Assembly: GCA_023443145.1 (NCBI GenBank)
Contig: JAEZVS010000079.1
Span: 1-6,408 of the forward strand
From: Bacillota bacterium
GTDB taxonomy: Bacteria; Bacillota; Peptococcia; Peptococcales; Peptococcaceae
Length of the DNA stretch: 6,408 nt
Direction: 5' to 3'
The notes beneath the pieces are model-generated. The model made no database searches. It saw only the letters and a list, made by a program, of their open reading frames with translations, and was not told where the DNA came from. The position numbers and the translations under genes are program-made. Numbering within the stretch: position 1 is the stretch's first letter; each line of letters begins with the position of its first letter. Shown piece after piece: positions 1 through 6,397 of the stretch.

Positions 1-153
1 GGCGATATCTTTGCGGACCTGTTTTAATTGCATCGGGTTTTCGAGCTGGCCGGTCGCCATCTGAAAACGCAGGTTGAAGAGCTCTTCCTTGAGGTCCAAG
101 ACTTTTTTATTCAGCTCATCCATTGAAAGATCTCTTAAGGTTTCAGCCTTCAC
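1..153 (-). CDS. rpmC: 50S ribosomal protein L29 (uL29), 3' end missing
   Basis: L29 is a small helical-hairpin protein of the large subunit. It sits near the peptide exit tunnel beside L23 and helps form the docking area for trigger factor and SRP. The 51 visible codons read [13 protein letters not shown] near the N-terminus, then a [11 protein letters not shown] stretch and a TGQLENP turn, which are the family hallmarks. Roughly the last 15 residues of the second helix lie outside the window. I chose the GTG at 153-151. A GGAGG at 167-163 stands 9 nt from it, and it gives the usual M-K-A beginning. An in-frame ATG at 159-157 is only 3 nt from that GGAGG. With the GTG start the gene overlaps the end of rplP by 11 nt, so its translation is probably coupled to L16. 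Confidence 0.95.
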   Translation of the reverse strand, partial: MKAETLRDLSMDELNKKVLDLKEELFNLRFQMATGQLENPMQLKQVRKDIA

Positions 154-577
154 GTACATCGCCCTCCGTTTCCTGGCGTTTCACAATTTTGCACTTCACC
201 GGGAGTTTGTGCATAGCCAGACGCAATGCTTCACGAGCCACCGGCTCGGGAACACCTGCAATTTCAAACATAACGCGTCCGGGCTTAACCACAGCCACCC
301 AGTAGTCCGGAGCCCCTTTACCGGAACCCATGCGGACTTCGGCCGGTTTTGCAGTAACCGGCTGATCAGGGAAAATTTTAATCCAAACTTTACCACCACG
401 TTTGATGTAACGGGTCATGGCAATACGGGCCGCTTCAATTTGACGGCTGGTTACCCAATGACCGGTGGTGGCTTGTAACCCATATTCGCCGTAAGCCACT
501 TCGGTGCCTTTATGGGCTTTGCCCTTCAGGCTTCTGCGATGTGGGCGGCGCCATTTTGTTCTTTTTGGCATCAACAT
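143..577 (-). CDS. rplP: 50S ribosomal protein L16 (uL16)
   Basis: L16 binds 23S rRNA near the A-site tRNA elbow and the peptidyl transferase centre and is a late-assembling 50S protein. The 144-residue product is of normal length. It begins [14 protein letters not shown], the standard start of the family, and carries the conserved segment with R82-M-G-S-G-K-G at residues 82-88. That arginine aligns with E. coli Arg81, the residue hydroxylated there; whether it is modified here is unknown. The [13 protein letters not shown] stretch (about 59-71) is also typical. The ATG at 577 lies 1 nt after the rpsC stop. Its AAGGAGG binding site is embedded in the last rpsC codons, so initiation is probably coupled to S3 translation. 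The 3' end overlaps rpmC. Confidence 0.98.
   Translation of the reverse strand: MLMPKRTKWRRPHRRSLKGKAHKGTEVAYGEYGLQATTGHWVTSRQIEAARIAMTRYIKRGGKVWIKIFPDQPVTAKPAEVRMGSGKGAPDYWVAVVKPGRVMFEIAGVPEPVAREALRLAMHKLPVKCKIVKRQETEGDVREG
162..167 (-). promoter_or_regulatory. ribosome binding site of rpmC, inside rplP
   Basis: The minus strand reads GGAGGG here, within the last codons of rplP. Its distance to the two possible L29 starts (9 nt to GTG at 153, 3 nt to ATG at 159) favours the GTG. Confidence 0.7.
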
Positions 578-578
578 C

Positions 579-1247
579 TTACCGGCCTCCTTCTTTCACT
601 TTATCGCCGGCAGATTCTGGCAGCACTTCGCCTTTATAGACCCAAACTTTTACGCCGATTTTACCGTAGGTGGTATCGGCTTCATAAAAGCCATAATCAA
701 TGTCTGCGCGAAGGGTGTGCAAGGGCACTTTGCCTTCCGTGGCCCATTCCGTACGGGCAATGTCGGCGCCGGCCAAACGACCGGAAACAGCCACTTTAAT
801 GCCTTTGACACCGGCTTTGGTTGCTCTTTGCAGAGCTTGTTTAATGGCACGACGGAACGCAATGCGGCGCACCAGGGCATCACTGATGCTTTCTGCAATC
901 AGTTGCGCATCTGCTTCCGGACGTTTGATTTCCATCACGCTGATGGATACGTTTTTCTTCGTCATTTTTTCCAATTCAGCACGAAGCACTTCAATGGCAG
1001 CGCCGTTGCGACCAATTACGATGCCCGGTTTGGCAGTGTGAATGGTCACCTTCACCTTGGTGGTGCCGGTCCGTTCAATGATGACGGAGGAGATGCCACT
1101 TTCAAAAAGTTTCTTTTTCACGAAATCGCGAATTTTAAAGTCTTCGTGGAGAAGATCCACATAGTTTTTGTCATCAGCATACCATCTGGCATCCCAGTTG
1201 CGGATGATGCCCACACGCATGCCGATCGGATTGACTTTCTGACCCAC
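579..1247 (-). CDS. rpsC: 30S ribosomal protein S3 (uS3)
   Basis: S3 sits in the 30S head at the mRNA entry channel and with S4 and S5 forms the ribosomal helicase site. The 222-residue protein starts [13 protein letters not shown], the family signature. It has a type II KH domain over roughly residues 39-107, with the GxxG loop G79-R-N-G82. The FRRAIKQ segment (131-137) holds the basic residues that correspond to those implicated in mRNA unwinding in E. coli. The C-terminal domain includes [11 protein letters not shown] (155-165). The start is a GTG at 1247, read from an AGGAGG 6 nt upstream. The stop codon of rplV (TAG) overlaps the beginning of that binding site, so the two genes are tightly linked (10 nt gap). 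Confidence 0.98.
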   Translation of the reverse strand: MGQKVNPIGMRVGIIRNWDARWYADDKNYVDLLHEDFKIRDFVKKKLFESGISSVIIERTGTTKVKVTIHTAKPGIVIGRNGAAIEVLRAELEKMTKKNVSISVMEIKRPEADAQLIAESISDALVRRIAFRRAIKQALQRATKAGVKGIKVAVSGRLAGADIARTEWATEGKVPLHTLRADIDYGFYEADTTYGKIGVKVWVYKGEVLPESAGDKVKEGGR

Positions 1248-1257
1248 TGTATTCCTC

Positions 1258-1590
1258 CTATCTCTCCGCTACCGTGATGGTGATATGGCTGGTTTTTTTC
1301 GTAATGGCGTCTGCTCTGCCCATGGCACGAGGTTTGAAGCGTTTCAGAGAAGGCCCCTGATCCACAGTGGCCACACGCACGTAAAGGTTATCGGTTGCCA
1401 TATCATGGTTGTTTTCTGCATTGGCCACAGCCGATTTCAGCACATCTCTAATGATAGGAGAGGCCTTATGCGGCGTAAACTGCAGGGTAATAAATGCTTC
1501 CTGTACCGATTTGCCGCGAATGAGGTTAACGATCCGACGGGCTTTCAGCGGAGAAATGCGCACATATTTTGCACAAGCTTTTGCTTCCAC
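1258..1590 (-). CDS. rplV: 50S ribosomal protein L22 (uL22)
   Basis: L22 contacts all six 23S rRNA domains. Its long beta-hairpin lines the peptide exit tunnel at the constriction near L4, where changes can give macrolide resistance. The 110-residue product has the globular part with VRISPLKAR (10-18) and [11 protein letters not shown] (51-61), and the extended loop around residues 80-101 ([13 protein letters not shown] and the KKTSHI end). No insertion or deletion is evident in the loop. The start is a GTG at 1590 preceded by a GGGAGGAGG, within a 14-nt gap after rpsS. The MEAKA beginning is common in Bacillota homologues. Confidence 0.98.
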   Translation of the reverse strand: MEAKACAKYVRISPLKARRIVNLIRGKSVQEAFITLQFTPHKASPIIRDVLKSAVANAENNHDMATDNLYVRVATVDQGPSLKRFKPRAMGRADAITKKTSHITITVAER

Positions 1591-1604
1591 AGTTATCCTC
1601 CTCC

Positions 1605-1886
1605 CTATCTTAAGCCGCTGGACTTTTCACTGCCGGCGTGGCCGCGGAAAGTGCGGGTGGGTGCGAATTCACCCAATTTATGTCCAACCATGTCTTCAGT
1701 TACATACACCGGAATGTGTTTGCGTCCATCGTGTACCGCAAAGGTATGACCGACAAATTCCGGGAAAATGGTGGAAGCGCGGCTCCAGGTCTTGATGACG
1801 TTCTTTTCGTTATTGGCGTTGAGCGCTTCGACTTTTTTATACAGCTTTTCGTCTACAAAAGGTCCTTTTTTCAAAGATCTGCTCAC
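1605..1886 (-). CDS. rpsS: 30S ribosomal protein S19 (uS19)
   Basis: S19 lies in the 30S head, pairs with S13 and contacts the 50S through intersubunit bridges. The 93-residue protein begins [15 protein letters not shown]. It contains [21 protein letters not shown] (about 34-54, the rRNA-binding core) and the [15 protein letters not shown] signature (69-83), all as expected for the family. The start is a GTG at 1886 with AAGGAG about 8 nt upstream, in a 24-nt gap after rplB. The length is normal. Confidence 0.98.
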   Translation of the reverse strand: MSRSLKKGPFVDEKLYKKVEALNANNEKNVIKTWSRASTIFPEFVGHTFAVHDGRKHIPVYVTEDMVGHKLGEFAPTRTFRGHAGSEKSSGLR

Positions 1887-1910
1887 TATAGACTCTCCTT
1901 CCCTTCAGGC

Positions 1911-2744
1911 TTATTTGCCCTTTCTCGATCTCACGATAAACTGGTTGCTCTTGTTTTTCTTCTTGCGGGTTTTTCCGCCATGAGCCAGCTTGCCCCAAGG
2001 GCTGACCGGCGATTTGCGGCCGACCGGCGCGCGACCTTCCCCACCGCCGTGCGGGTGATCGTTGGGGTTCATAACCGAACCGCGAACGTGGGGGCGTTTG
2101 TTCATCCAACGGGAACGACCGGCTTTACCGATGTTGATGTTGGCATGTTCACTGTTGCCCACTTCACCGATGGTGGCGCGGCAAGTGAGAAGAATTTTTC
2201 TCATTTCGCCGCTGGGCAGGCGCAAAGTGGCATATTTGCCTTCTTTGGCCATGAGCTGTCCGCTCACGCCGGCGCTGCGGCAAAGTTGGCCGCCTTTACC
2301 CGGCTGCATTTCAATATTGTGGATAAATGTACCGGCGGGAATGTCGCCTAAGGGCAGCGCATTGCCAACTTTAATGTCGGCATCGGGTCCGCTGTGTACA
2401 AAATCGCCCACTTTCAGACCGTTGGGTGCCAAAATATAGCGTTTTTCGCCATCCACGTAATGTAAGAGAGCAATACGTGCCGAACGGTTCGGATCGTATT
2501 CAATGGTGGCCACTTTTGCAGGCACGCCGTCTTTGTTGCGTTTAAAGTCGATGATGCGGTATTTTCTCTTATGACCGCCGCCTTGATGACGGACGGTGAT
2601 CATGCCGCGGCTGTTGCGGCCGGCATGTTTTTTCAGCTTGACAACAAGCGATTTCTCCGGCTTGTCGGTGGTCACCTCATCGAACGAAGAGACCGTCATA
2701 TGGCGCACGCCAGGAGAAGTCGGCTTAAATGATTTTAAGGCCAT
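1911..2744 (-). CDS. rplB: 50S ribosomal protein L2 (uL2)
   Basis: L2 is one of the largest and most conserved 50S proteins. It supports subunit association and the peptidyl transferase region. The 277-residue product has the N-terminal OB-like domain, with [21 protein letters not shown] at 40-60 (read as two parts, HAGRNSRG and RHQGGGHKR). The SH3-like domain follows, and then the C-terminal signature [14 protein letters not shown] (225-238). His230 aligns with E. coli His229, a residue linked to peptidyl transfer. The tail is rich in Lys and Arg, as usual. The ATG at 2744 has GGAGG upstream in a 16-nt gap after rplW. Confidence 0.99.
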   Translation of the reverse strand: MALKSFKPTSPGVRHMTVSSFDEVTTDKPEKSLVVKLKKHAGRNSRGMITVRHQGGGHKRKYRIIDFKRNKDGVPAKVATIEYDPNRSARIALLHYVDGEKRYILAPNGLKVGDFVHSGPDADIKVGNALPLGDIPAGTFIHNIEMQPGKGGQLCRSAGVSGQLMAKEGKYATLRLPSGEMRKILLTCRATIGEVGNSEHANINIGKAGRSRWMNKRPHVRGSVMNPNDHPHGGGEGRAPVGRKSPVSPWGKLAHGGKTRKKKNKSNQFIVRSRKGK

Positions 2745-2760
2745 GGTTTACCCTCCGTTC

Positions 2761-3048
2761 TTACTGGATGCCTTCAAAGATTTCGATGGTATCGCCTTCA
2801 GCCAGGGTGACAAGGGCTTTTTTATAACCACTGGTCATGCCCACGTGGCGACCCACGCGTTTCTTCTTGCCTTTAACGTTCATTGTGCGCACATTCGTCA
2901 CACGCACTTTGAAGATTTCTTCAACGGCTTTTTTTATCTCAATCTTATTGGCTTTTTTCGCCACTTTAAAGCAATAGGTGTTTTCTGCCATGAGGTCCAC
3001 AGATTTTTCTGTAATGACCGGCTTAATAATCAGTTCGCGTGCCAACAT
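2761..3048 (-). CDS. rplW: 50S ribosomal protein L23 (uL23)
   Basis: L23 sits at the exit of the peptide tunnel and is the main docking site for trigger factor and SRP. The 95-residue product has the conserved IKPVITEKS (8-16). Its Glu14 aligns with the E. coli residue (Glu18) that binds trigger factor. The [14 protein letters not shown] loop (54-67) inserts toward the tunnel in the family. The ATG overlaps the rplD stop in a TGATG arrangement (1 nt shared at 3048). An AGGAGG lies about 11 nt upstream inside rplD, which is a classic sign of translational coupling. Confidence 0.98.
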   Translation of the reverse strand: MLARELIIKPVITEKSVDLMAENTYCFKVAKKANKIEIKKAVEEIFKVRVTNVRTMNVKGKKKRVGRHVGMTSGYKKALVTLAEGDTIEIFEGIQ

Positions 3049-3671
3049 CAGGCCAGCACCTCCTCAATTTTGGCAATGGCATCTTTGGTGGCCACCAACT
3101 GTGTTGCATTCAATGCATCATAGGTGGTGAGGGCGCGTACAGTGGTGATGGTCACGCCTTTGATGTTGCGGGCGCTTTTGGCAACCGTTTCATTTTCATC
3201 GGCCAACACCAATAGAATTTTACCTTCCACTTTCAAATTGTTGAGCACGCGCACCATGTCTTTGGTTTTGGGTGCATCAAAGGTCAATTCATCAACCACA
3301 GTGAGTGCGTTTTCATTCACTTTATCGGAAAGAGCAGAACGCAAAGCGATGAGCACTTTCTTTTTGTTGACATCTTTTTCATAGCTTCTCGGTTTCGGCC
3401 CGAAAATGATGGACCCGCCGCGCCACAGCGGTGAACGGCTCGTACCGGCACGGGCACGACCGGTGCCTTTTTGGCGCCAGGGTTTTCTGCCCCCGCCGCG
3501 CACTTCGCCGCGAGATTTGGTAGAGCTGGTGCCTCGTCTCAATCCGGCGAGGTAAGCAACCACCACTTCATGCACCACCGGCTCGTTGATTTCTGCGGCA
3601 AATACCGCATCAGCCAGTTGAAGCTCGCCGAGATCGGCGCCTTCCATATTATATAATGTTACATTTGGCAT
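3048..3671 (-). CDS. rplD: 50S ribosomal protein L4 (uL4)
   Basis: L4 is an early assembly protein of the 50S whose extended loop reaches the tunnel constriction opposite L22. In E. coli it also represses the S10 operon by binding the leader; this is known for E. coli, not shown here. The 207-residue protein has the loop at roughly 59-92 ([18 protein letters not shown], then [13 protein letters not shown]). The QKGTGRAR part (67-74) is where macrolide-resistance changes map in other species; it looks wild-type. The globular fold continues with [14 protein letters not shown]. The start is an ATG at 3671 with GGGAGGG upstream, in a 14-nt gap after rplC. The length is normal for Bacillota. Confidence 0.98.
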   Translation of the reverse strand: MPNVTLYNMEGADLGELQLADAVFAAEINEPVVHEVVVAYLAGLRRGTSSTKSRGEVRGGGRKPWRQKGTGRARAGTSRSPLWRGGSIIFGPKPRSYEKDVNKKKVLIALRSALSDKVNENALTVVDELTFDAPKTKDMVRVLNNLKVEGKILLVLADENETVAKSARNIKGVTITTVRALTTYDALNATQLVATKDAIAKIEEVLA

Positions 3672-3685
3672 GGTTATTCCCTCCC

Positions 3686-4312
3686 TTACTTGGATTTCAC
3701 ACTTTGACGGATGACAACCAGACTTTTCTTAGCGCCCGGTACCGAGCCTTTAATGAGGATGATGTTGTTTTCCACATCCACCTTCACCACTTCCAGATTC
3801 TGCACCGTGGTTTTTAAACCACCGGCACGACCCGGCATGCGATGGCCCTTGAACACGTGGCTCTGACCGGCAGCACCGATAGAACCGGTTTTGCGTTTGT
3901 GTTTGGAACCGTGACTCATCGGCCCTCTGTGGAGACCGTAACGTTTGATGGTGCCGGCAAAGCCTTTCCCTTTGGAAACACCCGTCACATCAATTTTATC
4001 TCCTTGGGCAAATACGTCGGCTTTCAATTCTGAGCCGAGAGCATACTCGGATGCATCATCCACACGAAATTCGCGCAGGTAACGTTTGGCGGAAACTCCC
4101 GCCTTGTCGAAATGACCTTTGCGCGGTTTGTTGACGCGCACCGGTTTGATGTCGCCAAAACCGACCTGAATGGCTTCATAGCCGTCGTTTTCGGTGGTTT
4201 TAAGCTGAGTGATGACACAGGGGCCTGCTTCTACGGCCGTAACCGGAATCAGCACGCCTTCGGGCGTAAAGACCTGGGTCATCCCAATTTTTTTACCTAA
4301 AATGGCTTTCAT
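3686..4312 (-). CDS. rplC: 50S ribosomal protein L3 (uL3)
   Basis: L3 nucleates 50S assembly and sends a loop toward the peptidyl transferase centre. The product (208 residues from the chosen start) begins [15 protein letters not shown], the standard opening. It carries [15 protein letters not shown] (111-125), [12 protein letters not shown] (129-140), TGSIGA (142-147) and [10 protein letters not shown] (155-164). The glutamine methylated in proteobacterial L3 aligns with Ala147 here, as is usual outside Proteobacteria. The open frame extends four codons further, to a GTG at 4324. That GTG is part of the AGGAGGTG binding site itself, so the ATG at 4312 is the real start. The gap after rpsJ is 28 nt. 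Confidence 0.97.
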   Translation of the reverse strand: MKAILGKKIGMTQVFTPEGVLIPVTAVEAGPCVITQLKTTENDGYEAIQVGFGDIKPVRVNKPRKGHFDKAGVSAKRYLREFRVDDASEYALGSELKADVFAQGDKIDVTGVSKGKGFAGTIKRYGLHRGPMSHGSKHKRKTGSIGAAGQSHVFKGHRMPGRAGGLKTTVQNLEVVKVDVENNIILIKGSVPGAKKSLVVIRQSVKSK

Positions 4313-4322
4313 GCGAACTGCC

Positions 4323-4329
4323 ACCTCCT
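4323..4329 (-). promoter_or_regulatory. ribosome binding site of rplC, decides the start codon
   Basis: The minus strand reads AGGAGGT, 10 nt upstream of the ATG at 4312. It overlaps the upstream in-frame GTG at 4324-4322, which therefore cannot be used efficiently as a start with this site. Confidence 0.85.
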
Positions 4330-4340
4330 GACTGTTTAAA

Positions 4341-4649
4341 TTAGAGTTTTATTTCAATTTCCACACCGCTGGGCAGATCTAAGCGCATGAGCGCTTCCAC
4401 CGTTTTATTGGTGTGGTCAGAAATATCGATAAGACGTTTGTGGGTTCTGGTTTCAAACTGCTCGCGGCTGTCTTTGTTGACGTGCGGAGAGCGCAGAACG
4501 GTGTAAATGCGTTTTTCCGTGGGAAGGGGCACCGGGCCTGCCACGCTGGCGCCCGTTTTCTTTGCGGTTTCCACGATTTTTTGTGCGCTTTGATCCAAGA
4601 TTTTGTGATCAAAGGCTTTCAGTCTGATTCTGATTTTGTTTTTTGCCAT
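4341..4649 (-). CDS. rpsJ: 30S ribosomal protein S10 (uS10)
   Basis: S10 is a 30S head protein and, as NusE, partners NusB and NusG in transcription antitermination and transcription-translation coupling. The 102-residue product starts [20 protein letters not shown], contains GPVPLPTEK (38-46) and has the extended loop [13 protein letters not shown] (54-66) that reaches into 16S rRNA near the decoding region. It ends in [11 protein letters not shown], as in many Bacillota. The frame stays open upstream through the leader. The ATG at 4649 is clearly the start, because AAGGAGG (4662-4656) lies 6 nt before it and it gives the family's usual N-terminus. This is the first gene of the operon in this genome. 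Confidence 0.98.
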   Translation of the reverse strand: MAKNKIRIRLKAFDHKILDQSAQKIVETAKKTGASVAGPVPLPTEKRIYTVLRSPHVNKDSREQFETRTHKRLIDISDHTNKTVEALMRLDLPSGVEIEIKL

Positions 4650-4655
4650 GATGTT

Positions 4656-4662
4656 CCTCCTT
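4656..4662 (-). promoter_or_regulatory. ribosome binding site of rpsJ
   Basis: AAGGAGG on the minus strand, 6 nt from the S10 ATG. It is a near-perfect anti-SD match and sits just after a small hairpin in the leader (4684-4670). Confidence 0.85.
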
Positions 4663-4669
4663 ATTGTTC

Positions 4670-4684
4670 GCCCGATTATCGGAC
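4670..4684 (-). promoter_or_regulatory. small hairpin just upstream of the rpsJ binding site
   Basis: GTCCGA (4684-4679) pairs with TCGGGC (4675-4670) around a TAA loop, giving six pairs including one U-G. It ends 7 nt before the AAGGAGG and could affect access to it. A loop this small and a stem this short could also arise by chance. Confidence 0.35.
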
Positions 4685-4706
4685 ATGCTCCACGAGAATT
4701 CCCCTT

Positions 4707-4735
4707 GACCACGGACTCTGGCGTGTCCATCGGTC
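4707..4735 (-). promoter_or_regulatory. hairpin with one bulge in the S10 leader
   Basis: On the minus strand, GACC (4735-4732), a bulged G (4731) and ATGGAC (4730-4725) pair with GTCCGT (4716-4711) and GGTC (4710-4707). This gives ten base pairs including one G-U, around the 8-nt loop ACGCCAGA. There is no U-run after it, so it is not a terminator by itself. It is a candidate protein-binding element. Confidence 0.5.
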
Positions 4736-4774
4736 CGGCAACCTCCCGTTTCTTCACAGTTGTGGCACCATATG

Positions 4775-4823
4775 AATATAACATATCTGCTGCCGGCACC
4801 GCAAGTGTTTTTTATAATTTTTT
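4775..4823 (-). promoter_or_regulatory. probable promoter of the S10 operon
   Basis: The -10 is TATATT at 4780-4775, preceded by TGT (4783-4781), making an extended -10 (TGnTATATT). A weak -35, TTGCGG, lies at 4804-4799 with an 18-nt spacer. Directly upstream, 4823-4808 is an unbroken 16-nt A/T tract (AAAAAATTATAAAAAA) at about -55 to -40, the position of an UP element that would bind the RNA polymerase alpha subunit. Such a tract is common at strong ribosomal promoters. It lies downstream of the transporter's terminator, as expected for an independent operon promoter. Confidence 0.65.
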
Positions 4824-4843
4824 GGCGAAAAAGCGCCGTCCTT

Positions 4844-4882
4844 AAAAAAAACACACAGCGGGCCGATTGACCGCGCTGTGTG
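4844..4882 (-). terminator. intrinsic terminator after the transporter gene
   Basis: In minus-strand RNA, CACACAGCG (4882-4874) pairs perfectly with CGCTGTGTG (4860-4852), nine pairs around a 13-nt loop that may add two G-C pairs. It is followed at once by eight U (4851-4844). It begins 22 nt after the transporter stop codon and precedes the S10 promoter. The plus-strand reading has no U-run after the stem, so it acts in one direction. Confidence 0.9.
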
Positions 4883-4904
4883 CGTGTTCCTAAAATCACT
4901 TCTA

Positions 4905-6397
4905 TTAAAAGAGCAACTTGGCCAACGGATAGCCAATAAAGATGTAGTACGCCAACGCCATGAGGCAGCAAGGAAAACCGATGCGCATAATGTCGCCGTA
5001 GGTGTAAATATCTTTTCGCCCGTGCATCATACCTGCGTGGGGCGAGGCCGCCGGTGTGAGCATGGCCACAAACACCATCATACCCACGCCCATGGCCACC
5101 GGCATGGGATTGATGTGCATCTGCTCGCTGAAAGCCAGTATCACCGGCATGAGCACCACCGCCATGGCTGCATTGTTGGCAAAGTTGGTAATAATGAGCG
5201 CCACCGTAAATAAGATGGCCACAAACACCATCTCAGAGCGGCCGCCTAAAATAGGCTGCAGCGCTTGCAGAAGAAAGGCTTTCACCCCGGTGGCATCGTT
5301 ACTGAGGGCATTGGCTCCATAGACCGCGGCGGCGATCATAAAAAATATCCCCCAGCTAAGCTGGCCGTAGGCCACTTCTTTAAAGTCCAACAGGCCGCGG
5401 CCTTTATATCGTATGATGCTGAATAACACCACCACCGACACGGTGACCCCGCACGGGCCCAGAGCAAAAAGGGTGCGCACAATGGGCCAGGTTTTTGGCA
5501 AAAAGCTGGGCGCCAGCAAAAGAATGATGTAAACCGGCAACAAAATGAGAAAGGCTTTTTGTTGGCCATTCATTGGCGGCAGCTGATTGTTTTTGCGGAT
5601 AAGATCCGGATCCACTTTCTTTAAATGAGAGACATCCGGACGGATGAGAAACTTTAACACCAAAATATACGTCACCGTTATGATCATGCACATGATGAAG
5701 TTTAAGACCATATACGCCCCATAAGGCACCATGAGGCCGCTCATCTGTTGAAAGGCCGACACCACCACGAGCTGCGCCCCCATAAAAGGAAAAAACGGCT
5801 GCCCGATGGTGGAGACAAAAAACATGCCCACAAAGAAATAGGGCCAAAAGGCATCGCACTGTTCTATCTCAAGTTCTTCCATCAGTGTCAGCGTAATCGG
5901 CCACAACACCAAAAGAGAGCCGATGGGCGAAATAAGGGAAGACAGTGCAAAACAGGCCAAATAAAACACAAACAGAAACACATAAGGACGACCCTTGATC
6001 ACCCTGCGCGTTAAAAACCAGTTGGCAATATATTTGGTGCAGCCCACTTCATAAAGAGCCCCGAAAAGCACCATCGCAAAGAGGGTTAAAAGCACCGTAT
6101 CCTGACCGAAAGCCGTCAGAAAAGGGCCTTCACCCCTTGCATGCCTTCACCGGCAAAGCCGGAAAGGCTCATCACCACCAATCCCAAAAGCGACGGCCAA
6201 AGGGTATCCACCATGGACCACAAATAGACCATGCCCAAAAAAGCCCCCACCATTTTCATGCCGATGGGCGTGATGGGCGCCATAACCGGTAAAAACTGAA
6301 AGAGCACCATAATGCCGATCCCTACTGCCGAGTGTACTTAGATTTTTCCGTCGCCCGGCGGTCTCTTATCGGTACACGCCAAATCGCGGTCTTCCAT
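4905..6397 (-). pseudogene. SLC13/DASS-family anion permease, disrupted by a stop codon and a frameshift
   Basis: This reads as a membrane transporter of the SLC13 (DASS, CitT/INDY-like) family, whose members move dicarboxylates, citrate or sulfate, usually with Na+. The substrate here cannot be told. Rejoined, it is about 497 residues, the normal family length. Hydrophobic segments lie at about 24-38, 47-60, 67-80, 102-117, 139-154, 185-199, 228-252, 283-300, 312-330, 350-362, 390-421, 435-449 and 475-497. Family-like landmarks are PITPIGMKMVGAFLG (41-55), WPSLLGL (67-73), NFANNAAMAVVLMP (405-418) and TPAASPHAG (449-457). Two lesions break it. Codon 20 is TAA (6340-6338). The frame is also lost at the A4/G3 run 6120-6126, where one extra T in the coding strand joins ALF to LTAFGQDTV. 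The fragments are 6310-6116 and 6095-4905 (stop TAA at 4907). No binding site is visible before the ATG at 6397, so the true start could lie outside the window. A pair of sequencing errors is the alternative to real decay. Confidence 0.75.

Larger units (their letters stand above)
4650..4768 (-). promoter_or_regulatory. untranslated leader of the S10 operon
   Basis: About 119 nt separate the predicted transcription start (G at 4769 or 4768) from the S10 ATG. The leader contains a second SD-like GGGAGG (about 4746-4741), a bulged hairpin at 4735-4707 and a short hairpin at 4684-4670 next to the true binding site. S10 operon leaders are targets of L4 autoregulation in gammaproteobacteria. A regulatory role here is inferred from length and structure only. 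The start point rests on the promoter call. Confidence 0.5.

Noticed and set aside
504..1277. Long plus-strand open frame (257 codons) opposite rpsC and the start of rplP
   Set aside because: It is entirely antisense to the conserved S3 and L16 genes, its translation has no recognisable domain, and it has no credible binding site. It is a by-product of codon use on the other strand.
1638..2351. Long plus-strand open frame (237 codons) opposite rpsS and rplB
   Set aside because: It is antisense to S19 and L2, the translated composition is odd, and no family is recognisable. It is a shadow of L2.
4341..4799. N-terminally extended S10, read in frame from the leader (for example from the ATG at 4730, 11 nt after a GGGAGG)
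   Set aside because: The extra residues match nothing known in S10. The ATG at 4649 has a better binding site and gives the normal 102-residue protein. Part of the longer frame would also start upstream of the predicted transcription start.
4822..4840. GGCG/CGCC short hairpin next to the A/T tract as a second terminator
   Set aside because: The stem has only four pairs, and in neither direction does it end in a proper U-run. The A/T tract is better explained as part of the S10 promoter.
4878..5213. Plus-strand open frame rich in histidine opposite the transporter C-terminus
   Set aside because: The His-rich reading comes from the complement of common codons in membrane helices (Met, Ala and Val codons with GTG/ATG). 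It has no initiation signals and runs antisense to a recognisable family.
6116..6126. Programmed ribosomal frameshift joining the two transporter pieces
   Set aside because: The site C CTT TTC TGA lacks a standard X XXY YYZ heptamer, no stimulatory hairpin or SD is evident, and a separate upstream TAA would still block the protein.
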